This document shows positions 1 to 5,417 of a stretch of 6,917 bases of DNA, piece by piece. The position numbers and the translations under genes are program-made. The stretch is from the NCBI GenBank assembly GCA_051866775.1, contig JBJDXR010000036.1, positions 1 through 6,917 on the forward strand. The letters run 5' to 3'. How positions within the stretch are numbered: the stretch's first letter is position 1; the number at the start of each line of letters is the position of its first letter. The DNA comes from RUG626 sp051866775 (GTDB taxonomy: Bacteria > Bacillota > Clostridia > Oscillospirales > Oscillospiraceae). Below the pieces are notes generated by a model. It did not search any database and had not been told where the DNA came from. It saw only the letters and a program-made list of their open reading frames with translations.

Positions 1-62
<62 letters not shown>

Positions 63-64
63 AT

Positions 65-141
65 TGGCGACCGAGAAGGGGCTCGAACCCTCGACCTCCA
101 GCGTGACAGGCTGGCGTTCTAACCAACTGAACTACTCGGCC
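65..141 (-). tRNA. tRNA-Asp (GTC) with encoded CCA
   Basis: The acceptor strand GGCCGAG pairs with CTCGGTC (one G-T pair), followed by discriminator G and an encoded CCA. The anticodon stem CCAGC/GCTGG holds the loop CTGTCAC, anticodon GTC, which reads GAC/GAT. The T-loop TTCGAGC is canonical. It is the middle gene of a three-tRNA transcript, 13 bases after tRNA-Val and 2 bases before tRNA-Thr. A discriminator G73 is the usual aspartate identity base. Confidence 0.97.
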
Positions 142-154
142 AAATTTAAGTAGA

Positions 155-231
155 TGGTGGGAGTAACAGGGCTCGAACCTGTGACCTCCTGCTTGTAAGG
201 CAGGCGCTCTAACCAGCTGAGCTATACTCCC
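155..231 (-). tRNA. tRNA-Val (TAC) with encoded CCA
   Basis: The acceptor strand GGGAGTA pairs with TACTCCC, followed by discriminator A and an encoded CCA. The anticodon stem CCTGC/GCAGG encloses CTTACAA, anticodon TAC, the wobble-reading valine tRNA. It is the promoter-proximal gene of the cluster, with its 5' end about 30 bases downstream of the -10 box at 262-267. Confidence 0.97.
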
Positions 232-261
232 TTACGCTGCAACTCAGCAGCGGCAAGGGTT

Positions 262-291
262 ATTATACTAAAAGAGGGCCTGTTTTGTCAA
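262..291 (-). promoter_or_regulatory. sigma-A promoter of the tRNA cluster
   Basis: Read on the minus strand, a perfect TTGACA (286-291) is followed after 18 bases by a perfect TATAAT (262-267). Transcription would run into tRNA-Val, then Asp and Thr. Upstream of the -35 box lies an A/T-rich stretch (300-325) containing the palindrome TTTTGTACAAAA (308-319); this may act as an UP element. Consensus boxes and an AT-rich upstream region are typical of strong, growth-rate-controlled stable RNA promoters. Confidence 0.88.
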
Positions 292-418
292 TACCAAATT
301 CAAAAAGTTTTGTACAAAAATTTTTATGGCTTTTATTCGTTTATTTCCTTCTTAAGGCAGAATATTTTCCTGATTTTTCTGCAACAATAACGATACATCT
401 TCTTTGGAGGTCGATATT

Positions 419-1405
419 GTGAAACAGAATCACACAAAAATAAGGGCGGCAGCCTGCATACTTGCCGCGCTGATGAGCTTTAGCGGCGCCTCCGCTTTTG
501 CGGCGGCGTACATCACAACAACCACTGTCATTAACCTTAACTCCGCACCGGTCGCGGAAAATATTGAGCTTACCACATACCGCTCTGTATCTGTCGGAGA
601 CAACTTTCGCTCTCTCGATCCGGAGGGAGATACCGTCACCTACTCCGTATCCCAGGAACCAAAAAAGGGAACCGTCAAGGTTGACGGCGACACATTCACC
701 TACACGCCCGCAGACGGTAAAAAGGGCAAGGACAGCTTCACCTATGTGGCTGTTGACAGCGCCGGAAATATTTCCAATGAGGCTACAGTTACCATTCACA
801 TTAAAAAACAGTCCACAGACGTCTCATACTCCGATATGACGGAAAGCCCCGTCTGGTACGCGGCAACAGAGCTTGCCGAGCGGGGAATATTTGTAGGCGA
901 GCAGGTAGGCGGGCAGTATCTTTTTAATCCCGACACCACCGTTACAAGAGGCGAGTTTCTTGTCATGTGTATGCGCGTATGCGGAGACGAACCCCTCTCC
1001 GATATAACCCGCACCGGCTTTTACGACGATGAAGATATCCCCATGTGGCAGAAGCCCTATGTGACCACCGCCTTGATAGGTGATATTATAGGCGGCCGCA
1101 CATTGAGTGACGGTGTCATAGTTTTCTCACCAAATGACGGCATAACCTTTGCAGAGGCCACCGTAATGCTCAATAACACGCTGAATATAACCGATGTCTC
1201 TGTCAGCGCCGAGTCATCAGACGCAGCTCCTGTCTGGGCAAGTCAGGCGTCTGCAAACCTTGCCTCCTGCAACATCGTGACATCCGATAAGAGCGGCGCC
1301 TGGGCAAGCGTTATGACCCGCGCCGACGCGGCAAAAATGCTGCTTGGTGCGATAGAAGTCATGGATGCAAGGGACGGCGGATCGCTGCTGGACTGGGCGC
1401 AGTAA
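419..1405 (+). CDS. Secreted SLH-domain protein with one cadherin/Ig-like domain
   Basis: A cell-surface protein of 328 residues. Residues 1-30 are a signal peptide: basic N-terminus, hydrophobic core, and probable cleavage near ASAFAAA. Residues about 43-128 form one cadherin-like/bacterial Ig-like beta domain (DPEGDTVTYS, then GDTFTYTPADGKKGKDSFTY and AVDSAGN, the pattern of tandem cadherin-like modules). Residues about 137-188, 201-257 and 272-318 are three SLH repeats; the usual TRAE-type box appears as TRGEF, ITFAEA and MTRADA. SLH triplets bind pyruvylated secondary wall polymers, so the protein should sit non-covalently on the wall; the Ig-like domain is presumably a spacer or adhesion module. 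No enzymatic domain is visible. I place the start at GTG 419 because GGAGG at 406-410 lies 8 bases upstream; a TTG at 404 in frame overlaps that ribosome site and is unlikely. The gene diverges from the tRNA cluster and ends at a strong terminator. No clear promoter was found between 292 and 405. Confidence 0.88.
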   Translation: MKQNHTKIRAAACILAALMSFSGASAFAAAYITTTTVINLNSAPVAENIELTTYRSVSVGDNFRSLDPEGDTVTYSVSQEPKKGTVKVDGDTFTYTPADGKKGKDSFTYVAVDSAGNISNEATVTIHIKKQSTDVSYSDMTESPVWYAATELAERGIFVGEQVGGQYLFNPDTTVTRGEFLVMCMRVCGDEPLSDITRTGFYDDEDIPMWQKPYVTTALIGDIIGGRTLSDGVIVFSPNDGITFAEATVMLNNTLNITDVSVSAESSDAAPVWASQASANLASCNIVTSDKSGAWASVMTRADAAKMLLGAIEVMDARDGGSLLDWAQ

Positions 1406-1418
1406 AAAGTTAAAGATA

Positions 1419-1477
1419 AAAAGGGAACGGCGGCGCCCAATGTTGTTCGGACGAGGACGCAAACTGTTCGGTTTGCG
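1419..1477 (+). repeat. Dispersed 3'-end element, left copy (inverted partner at 3831-3892)
   Basis: Starting 13 bases after the stop codon of the SLH gene, the sequence AAAAGGGAACGG, a GC-rich core, CAATG, TGTTCGG, and a second TGTTCGG is shared, as a reverse complement, with 3831-3892. By eye about 80% of roughly 58 aligned bases agree, with one gap; most differences outside the GC core are transitions. Both copies begin just after a stop codon and point away from their gene. In this copy the second half forms the terminator stem. The identity of the element is not known to me. Confidence 0.6.
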
Positions 1478-1492
1478 TCCTCGTTCTTTTTT
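1451..1492 (+). terminator. Rho-independent terminator of the SLH gene
   Basis: A perfect 14-bp stem, ACGAGGACGCAAAC (1451-1464) with GTTTGCGTCCTCGT (1471-1484), closes the loop TGTTCG and is followed by TCTTTTTT. This is a textbook intrinsic terminator on the plus strand. There is no T-run on the other side, so it should not stop the converging minus-strand operon efficiently. Confidence 0.93.
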
Positions 1493-1745
1493 GCCCTTAT
1501 AGGGGGTGTTCGGTGAATTGTAATTTTTTTAGAATAACGCCTATCTTTTTTGACAGCACCGGTTCTTTGTGCTATCCAATATTTGGTCTTAGAAAAGCAC
1601 CTCCGTTCTGTTTTTCTGATTACAGGATAACAGGACGAGAGCGCATTGCACACTTCAATTTTCGGATATGTCCATAAAGTGTGGCGGGGTAGTTTTTAGA
1701 CGTTTAATATAAAGTGGTTTTTACACTGTCCGTAAAGGTAGACTT
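1493..1745. other. Gene-free stretch between convergent genes
   Basis: I see no convincing gene here. A minus-strand open frame crosses it (1653 down to 1243), but it reads back through the terminator and the SLH gene and has no ribosome site, so it is chance. On the minus strand a ribosome-site-like GGAGGTG occurs near 1600 with no start codon at suitable distance, which could be a decayed gene start. A third TGTTCGG lies at 1507-1513. The imperfect palindrome TCCGTAAA (1730-1737)/TTTACGGA (1745-1752) overlaps the stop of the small membrane-protein gene; it has no T-run after it. No clear minus-strand terminator was found. Confidence 0.5.
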
Positions 1746-1997
1746 TTACGGATTGCCCCGTTCGTCTGCACCGCCTCGTAACAATTCAATCATCTGCTGG
1801 TTTTGGCTTTGCTGAATCAAATCTGGCAAGGCAATAACATAGATTCCACCAATGATGCCCAGCCAAAAGCATAATGCCCATACATGAGCATCGTCTCCAT
1901 ATCCTTTCCTCACTGCTGCCAAATTCATAAAGTGAGCATAGATAAATTGAATGACTAAAATCAAACACAAAAGGGCAAAAAGCAAAAAGAATCCCAT
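1746..1997 (-). CDS. Small two-helix membrane protein, uncharacterised
   Basis: An 83-residue hydrophobic protein. Residues about 2-28 form one membrane helix and residues about 40-58 (WALCFWLGIIGGIYVIALP) a second. Between them lies the polar stretch RKGYGDDAH, and the C-terminus is polar and charged. The pattern KGY..., then CFWLG-IIG-YV-ALPD, is one I associate with small uncharacterised membrane proteins of Clostridia, sometimes fused to zinc ribbons; I cannot name a family. The ATG start is supported by AAAGGAG about 10 bases upstream. It lies 20 bases after the stop of the zinc-ribbon membrane protein gene and is very probably in the same operon. Confidence 0.72.
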   Translation of the reverse strand: MGFFLLFALLCLILVIQFIYAHFMNLAAVRKGYGDDAHVWALCFWLGIIGGIYVIALPDLIQQSQNQQMIELLRGGADERGNP

Positions 1998-2017
1998 TAT
2001 ATTTACACTCCTTTAGA

Positions 2018-2767
2018 TTATTGCTCAAACTTGGTTTTAACTATCACAGTAACAGCAATGGCAACAATAGCACCGCATACTGACAGGAACCCACCAGTTA
2101 TACCTTGCTGTAAAAGCCGTACGCTAATAAAAGCTGCCAATATAGAAAAGATTGCAAATGACAACGTGATTGCACTAACGCTGAAAACAGTATGCTGGTT
2201 TTTCTTGTTTTGTAGGATAATACAAAGACATCCCATTAGAACAGATGAACCAATGCCATACGCTACCGTATGAACTCTGACCGCAGTAACGCTGTACTCA
2301 TACATCCAAGCGTATACGTACTGATGCATCCAAGCGTATATATTGTCTGTACTTATAAGTGCAAGAATCAAAAAATGTATTGCAGTACATACAATCGCAA
2401 CAATTACAAATCCTTGTGTGGTATTAAATCGTGATATTTTAGAAACCGCCCAAAACATCAAACCGCTTGCGATTAAAACCAATATGCTTCTTACTACCAC
2501 AAACCATAGAGCGATCATAAAAGCAGATACAACGTCACTTCCATAGATTAAATAAAAGCACGATGAAATCAACTGACATGTCAATGGAACAAGGATAGAA
2601 ATCAGCGTAGCAACAGCAATGTGTTTATATTTTATTGGCGATGTTATTCTTGTGGAAGATGCCGTATTTCCTATAACAGATTTCTCTTTTAGCAACTCAT
2701 TTCCGCAAAAAGGACAGGATACTGCAAATTCTGAAATCTGTTTTCTACAGTGCGGACAGGCCCTCAT
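2018..2767 (-). CDS. Zinc-ribbon, six-helix membrane protein, uncharacterised
   Basis: A 249-residue protein. Cys4-x2-Cys7 and Cys18-x2-Cys21 (CPHC...CPFC) form a short N-terminal zinc ribbon. A polar linker follows, then about six membrane helices near residues 50-74, 80-107, 119-138, 166-186, 195-217 and 225-243. This zinc-ribbon-plus-membrane architecture is common in Firmicutes and its function is generally unknown. I chose ATG 2767 rather than the in-frame TTG at 2785 because AGGGGG lies about 7 bases before the ATG and that TTG sits upstream of it. Residues about 143-158 contain an 8-residue imperfect duplication (YAWMHQYV/YAWMYEYS). It is the first gene of a two-gene operon and is divergent from the XRE regulator, which may control it. 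The coding sequence is visibly more AT-rich than the SLH and sigma genes, suggesting separate acquisition. Confidence 0.8.
   Translation of the reverse strand: MRACPHCRKQISEFAVSCPFCGNELLKEKSVIGNTASSTRITSPIKYKHIAVATLISILVPLTCQLISSCFYLIYGSDVVSAFMIALWFVVVRSILVLIASGLMFWAVSKISRFNTTQGFVIVAIVCTAIHFLILALISTDNIYAWMHQYVYAWMYEYSVTAVRVHTVAYGIGSSVLMGCLCIILQNKKNQHTVFSVSAITLSFAIFSILAAFISVRLLQQGITGGFLSVCGAIVAIAVTVIVKTKFEQ
2303..2340. repeat. 24-bp imperfect tandem duplication inside the membrane-protein gene
   Basis: The 14-base string CATCCAAGCGTATA occurs at 2303-2316 and again at 2327-2340, a period of 24 bases or exactly eight codons. It keeps the reading frame and produces the paired segments YAWMHQYV and YAWMYEYS in the loop after the third membrane helix. 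Probably a slippage or local duplication event. Confidence 0.85.
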
Positions 2768-2796
2768 TTTTATACCCCCTATCAAAGTTATTTTTG

Positions 2797-2825
2797 ATTA
2801 TATCATAGTAGCCTCAAAAAGTAAA
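2797..2825 (-). promoter_or_regulatory. Promoter of the zinc-ribbon membrane operon
   Basis: On the minus strand TTTACT (2820-2825) and a perfect TATAAT (2797-2802) are separated by 17 bases, and the -10 box carries the TGn extension (TGATATAAT). The predicted start lies about 25 bases before the ribosome site. The region sits between the two divergent genes, where the XRE protein would be expected to bind. Confidence 0.75.
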
Positions 2826-2861
2826 CTTAATTAGTATTTTTATCCACCAAAATCGTACTCA

Positions 2862-2871
2862 ATGTAGACAT
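2862..2871. promoter_or_regulatory. Possible XRE operator half-sites (ATGT-AG-ACAT)
   Basis: A small inverted repeat, ATGT-AG-ACAT, lies about 30 bases before the XRE start codon and overlaps a possible -10 (CATAAT, 2870-2875) for that gene; no good -35 was found. XRE repressors commonly bind short inverted repeats in their own promoter. The site is short enough to be chance. Confidence 0.25.
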
Positions 2872-2899
2872 AATACTTGTGGAACGGAGTGTGATTTTA

Positions 2900-3190
2900 G
2901 TGGATTTTGGAAGCCGCCTTAAAGAGCTCAGAACACAGGCAGGATTAACGCAGTTACAGTTAGCACAGCGTATGGGGATTACAAAGTCTGTTGTATCTTT
3001 CTATGAATTGCAGGAGCGCACACCGTCACCGGATGTTCTTGTTAAATTGGCGGGGATTTTTCGTGTTTCAACTGATTATCTCCTTGGTTTGGATAAACGG
3101 GAAACTATAGATATTTCCGGTCTCAGCCAAGAAGATATTGCAATAATGCGTGCTCTGGCTGAAAGTTTGCGAAGGAAGAATACAGAATAA
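2900..3190 (+). CDS. XRE-family helix-turn-helix transcriptional regulator
   Basis: A 96-residue DNA-binding protein. The HTH_3/Cro-C1 domain spans residues about 4-63: RLKELRTQAGLTQLQLAQ, the recognition region GITKSVVSFYELQERTPS, and the closing helix LVKLAGIFRVSTDYLLG. The C-terminal 30 residues are acidic then basic (SQEDIAIMRALAESLRRK), probably a short dimerisation or tail segment; there is no peptidase or sensor domain. I chose GTG 2900 because it starts the protein directly at DFGSRLKELR, as in relatives, with GGAG (2886-2889) about 10 bases upstream; GTG 2879 and 2891 are in-frame alternatives. It is divergent from the zinc-ribbon membrane operon and is its likely repressor as well as its own. 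It is followed by its own terminator. Confidence 0.9.
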   Translation: MDFGSRLKELRTQAGLTQLQLAQRMGITKSVVSFYELQERTPSPDVLVKLAGIFRVSTDYLLGLDKRETIDISGLSQEDIAIMRALAESLRRKNTE

Positions 3191-3209
3191 ACACCCTAAA
3201 AGCAATTAA

Positions 3210-3244
3210 GACCGCCCTGTTGTTTGCAGGACGGTCATTTTTTT
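3210..3244 (+). terminator. Rho-independent terminator of the XRE gene
   Basis: GACCGCCCTG (3210-3219) pairs with CAGGACGGTC (3227-3236) with one mismatch, loop TTGTTTG, then ATTTTTTT. It lies 19 bases after the regulator's stop codon and isolates it from the frames downstream. Confidence 0.88.
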
Positions 3245-3340
3245 CGGGTATATCAGCTTGCGGCAATCAGTGTGTATGTAATATCATGCTTTTTTGTTTC
3301 AAAGTCTCCACACAGAACCGTGATAAGCGTCCCTAAAACC

Positions 3341-3667
3341 GTGGAATCTGTATCAATATCAACATATTATTTACCCTTTTTGAAGGCTCTGTATCATTCG
3401 TGCAGGCAGAAATTTGATTTGCCGAATGTTGCGATAGACGGGCTTGCGGCGATTTCGTTCGGATTCACGATGTTCAGAAAACCGCATGAAATACTTCCTT
3501 TTATCAAGCAAAGAAAATATGAGAGAACACCAATAGAGCATCCCTATCTTGCGGAGCTGTCCGATCTGACACTTGCAGTTTTTGAGAATTTGCAAGATCG
3601 GTACGGGGTGAGGTCTGCGGAGGATTTCCATTCTTTATATTACGGTGAGATTGAGTGTGGAGAATGA
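3341..3667 (+). pseudogene. Fragment of an unrecognised protein lacking a credible start
   Basis: The open frame ends with about 95 residues that read like real protein: LYHSCRQKFDLPNVAIDG, then FGFTMFRKPHEILPF, then EHPYLAELSDLTLAVFENLQD and a C-terminal SLYYGEIECGE. The frame stays open back into the XRE terminator at 3224, but there is no ribosome site before any in-frame GTG (3272, 3320, 3341), TTG (3380) or ATG (3470), and the upstream residues are low in coding character. I read it as the 3' part of a gene whose N-terminus was lost, left boundary approximate. The family is not recognised. Its stop overlaps the ATG of the next ORF, which suggests the pair was once an operon. Confidence 0.45.
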
Positions 3668-3774
3668 ATTGTTATCCGTTTATCGCAGACGATCGAACAG
3701 CCCGGGCAAAGTGCCTGGGTTGTCTTTGTTGCGTTCTGGGCAAAGAACGTCACCCTTGCACCGATTTGGATTAG
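3664..3774 (+). CDS. 36-residue cysteine-rich peptide, uncharacterised
   Basis: A short frame starts with ATG at 3664, overlapping the TGA of the preceding frame as ATGA, and ends at TAG 3772-3774. The product starts MNCYPFIADDRTARAKC and continues LGCLCCVLGKERHPCTDLD. Six cysteines (3, 17, 20, 22, 23, 32) in 36 residues, with the cluster CxxCxCC, suggest metal or iron-sulfur binding. Stop-start overlap implies translational coupling; a weak GTGGAG lies only two bases before the ATG. A hairpin CCCGGGCA/TGCCTGGG (with one G-T pair) lies inside the frame. I do not recognise the family; it could also be a remnant of the neighbouring decayed gene's operon. Confidence 0.42.
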   Translation: MNCYPFIADDRTARAKCLGCLCCVLGKERHPCTDLD

Positions 3775-3780
3775 GATTTC

Positions 3781-3818
3781 AAAAAAAGGCTCCCGCCTAT
3801 TTTCAAAATAGGCGGGAG
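3781..3818 (-). terminator. Terminator of the sigma/anti-sigma operon (possibly bidirectional)
   Basis: CTCCCGCCTATTTT (3790-3803) and AAAATAGGCGGGAG (3805-3818) form a 14-bp complementary pair around a single base, so in practice a shorter stem with an A/T-rich loop. On the minus strand it is followed by CC and seven T residues. In the plus direction it is followed by TGTTTCGTTT, so it may also stop transcripts from the cysteine-rich ORF. It lies about 70 bases beyond the stop codon of the anti-sigma-like gene. Confidence 0.88.
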
Positions 3819-3830
3819 TGTTTCGTTTCT

Positions 3831-3892
3831 CGCTAACCGAACAATTTACGCACTTGCCCGAACAGCATTGCGGCGGCGCCGTTCCCTTTTTT
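3831..3892 (-). repeat. Dispersed 3'-end element, right copy
   Basis: Read on the minus strand this begins in the TAA of the anti-sigma-like gene and runs AAAAGGGAACGG, a GC-rich core, CAATGCTGTTCGG, and TTGTTCGGTTAGCG. It matches 1419-1477 in inverted orientation. Unlike the left copy it cannot form the terminator stem, because the distal half is not self-complementary; the gene uses a separate terminator at 3781-3818. The GC core differs by a local rearrangement (GGCGGCGCC against GGCGCCGCC). Confidence 0.6.
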
Positions 3893-4832
3893 ACGTCTCC
3901 GCCGGGCTTGAGGCGTCCACGTCCTCCAGCAGGCTGATGAATTCGTTAAAGGCACCCTCATCCACTTTCACGCACACACCCAGCAGCCCCTTAAGGCTCA
4001 CATACCCGCCCTCAAAAAGCCGCAGGTGAACGGGGATGCCGCTTGCCAGTTTAAAATAGACATGGTATATCTCCAGACTATCATAAATATTTCCCTCCCC
4101 CTCCTCAAGGGGAATATCCTCGGTGCGCATGAAGCTGCCGGTATTCAGCGCCTCCACAAAAGCGGAAACCGCTTCGGCTCCCGTGTCACGAAGCTCATAT
4201 ACATCGTCCTGACCATAGTACCACGACTGCCGCGTCTCAAACCTGATTCCGGTGTAGTTTCCCGAAAGACGGAGTCTCTCCTCAAAGATGTCCGCGCCGG
4301 TCTTAAGCGTCAGGCCGTTATTATTTATAAAGAGCCAGACGTCTCCGTTATCGTACACCATACACAGCATAAATTCCGGATCCACGCCCTCGACCACGTA
4401 AAAAGGACCGCTGATACTTCCGGCAAGCTCCACATAGCCATCCTTCTCCGTCCACTCGTCTATCGTGCCCCTTGCCGTGCCAAGGTGCTCCCCAATCGTC
4501 ACATCGCCCAGCTTAAGGACCTCATACTGTACATAGCTTCTCCCCTGATAGATAAAGAAGGCTATCATATCGGCCGCAGGATCTCCAGAAAGCTTGACCT
4601 TCATCTGCGGTATGGTAACACCCTCCTCGGTCACTGTGATACCGGAGTCTTTCCGGGGCTGCTCCTGCCGGCCTTTAAAAATCGCGGCGCACGTGATAAC
4701 AAGGCAAAGGCAGGCAGCTGCGGCGCAAAGCCTTACAAGCTTTCTTTTGTCCGGCGGTTTTTGTCTCTCGCTTCCATCAATAATATCATCGCTGAGCGCT
4801 CCGATGCTCTCATAAAGGTCTTCTCTCGTCAT
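3891..4832 (-). CDS. Probable membrane-anchored anti-sigma factor with extracytoplasmic domain
   Basis: A 313-residue single-pass protein. Residues 1-32 are a charged cytoplasmic segment starting MTREDLYESIGALSDDIIDG, the kind of short N-terminus seen in Clostridia next to ECF sigma genes; it would bind the sigma factor. Residues about 33-52 (VRLCAAAACLCLVITCAAIF) are the membrane helix. The remaining 260 residues should be outside the cell; they include AFFIYQGRSYVQYE, IGEHLGTARG, IDEWTEKDGYVELAG and the C-terminal SLKGLLGVCVKVDEG, with no catalytic motif that I recognise. No zinc-binding (ZAS) motif HxxxCxxC is present, so it is not a classical ZAS anti-sigma. The start codon overlaps the sigma stop codon (ATGA), with GGAGGG about 10 bases upstream. 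The role follows from context and architecture; the ligand is unknown. Confidence 0.75.
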   Translation of the reverse strand: MTREDLYESIGALSDDIIDGSERQKPPDKRKLVRLCAAAACLCLVITCAAIFKGRQEQPRKDSGITVTEEGVTIPQMKVKLSGDPAADMIAFFIYQGRSYVQYEVLKLGDVTIGEHLGTARGTIDEWTEKDGYVELAGSISGPFYVVEGVDPEFMLCMVYDNGDVWLFINNNGLTLKTGADIFEERLRLSGNYTGIRFETRQSWYYGQDDVYELRDTGAEAVSAFVEALNTGSFMRTEDIPLEEGEGNIYDSLEIYHVYFKLASGIPVHLRLFEGGYVSLKGLLGVCVKVDEGAFNEFISLLEDVDASSPAET

Positions 4833-5389
4833 ATTACATATCCCTCCTTCTCCAGCTGCTTACGCAGCTTTTCCCTCGTGCGGCTGAGGATCACGGATAC
4901 GTTGTTTTCCGTAAGTCCAAACGTACGAGCGATCTGCCTCACGCTCTCGGTGAAGAAATATCTGCGTACAAAAATATCGCGCTCACGCTTAGGCAAGGCT
5001 GCCGCAAAGCTGTTAATGCGGCGGCCAAGCTCCGCCGCAGAAAACGCCTCCTCTGTGTCGGCGCCTCCGGGAAGGCACTCCGCAAGCTCGTCCAAAACAG
5101 CGGAGATCTCCCCTCCGCCGCGTTTTTCCGCGGTTTTTGACCTGTACATACTGAACGCCAGATTCCGTGTGATTCTCGCAAAAAACAGCTTGAGCCGCGA
5201 CGGCCTTTGCGGCGGTATGGAACCCCACGCTTTGAGCCACGTGTCGTTTACACACTCCTCCAAATCTCGCGGATCCTTCAGGATATTTCCCGCCACGGCC
5301 CGGCAATAGGCGCCGTATTTTTCACTTGAATTGCTTATGGCGCTCTCATCCCTCTGCCAGTAACGCTCGATTATCTCCGCGTCCGTCAT
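4829..5389 (-). CDS. ECF-type RNA polymerase sigma factor
   Basis: A 186-residue sigma-70 family protein of ECF size. Region 2 spans residues about 24-90: YGAYCRAVAGNILKDPRDLEECVNDTWLKAW, then the -10-recognition helix with ITRNLAFSMYRSK. A linker of about 30 acidic residues follows. Region 4 spans about 120-178, with the helix-turn-helix VRQIARTFGLTENNVSVILSRTREKL for -35 contact. The ATG start has GGAGGG and AAGGAAG upstream. It would redirect RNA polymerase to a small regulon when released by the membrane protein encoded by the overlapping next gene. Its leader carries the double palindrome at 5418-5529. I could not place a convincing promoter; TATAAG just after the palindrome has no good -35 partner. 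Confidence 0.9.
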   Translation of the reverse strand: MTDAEIIERYWQRDESAISNSSEKYGAYCRAVAGNILKDPRDLEECVNDTWLKAWGSIPPQRPSRLKLFFARITRNLAFSMYRSKTAEKRGGGEISAVLDELAECLPGGADTEEAFSAAELGRRINSFAAALPKRERDIFVRRYFFTESVRQIARTFGLTENNVSVILSRTREKLRKQLEKEGYVI

Positions 5390-5417
5390 CTTCCTTCCCT
5401 CCTCTTTAAGCAGCTTA

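Noticed and set aside
1243..1653. A 136-codon minus-strand open frame across the SLH terminator.
   Set aside because: It runs antisense through the SLH gene's 3' end and its terminator, lacks a ribosome site and shows no family features.
2303..2340. Two 14-base repeats as the start of a CRISPR or iteron array.
   Set aside because: Only two copies at 24-base spacing, in frame inside a coding sequence; no further units on either side.
1500..3830. The accessory block as an integrative element with its own integrase and attachment sites.
   Set aside because: No integrase, relaxase or transposase frame is present, and I found no direct repeats at its borders; the tRNA genes at the left end are separated from it by the intact SLH gene.
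4026..5309. A 427-codon plus-strand open frame opposite the sigma/anti-sigma genes.
   Set aside because: It is the antisense shadow of two clear genes; its composition (basic, serine/arginine rich) is typical of such shadows and it has no ribosome site.
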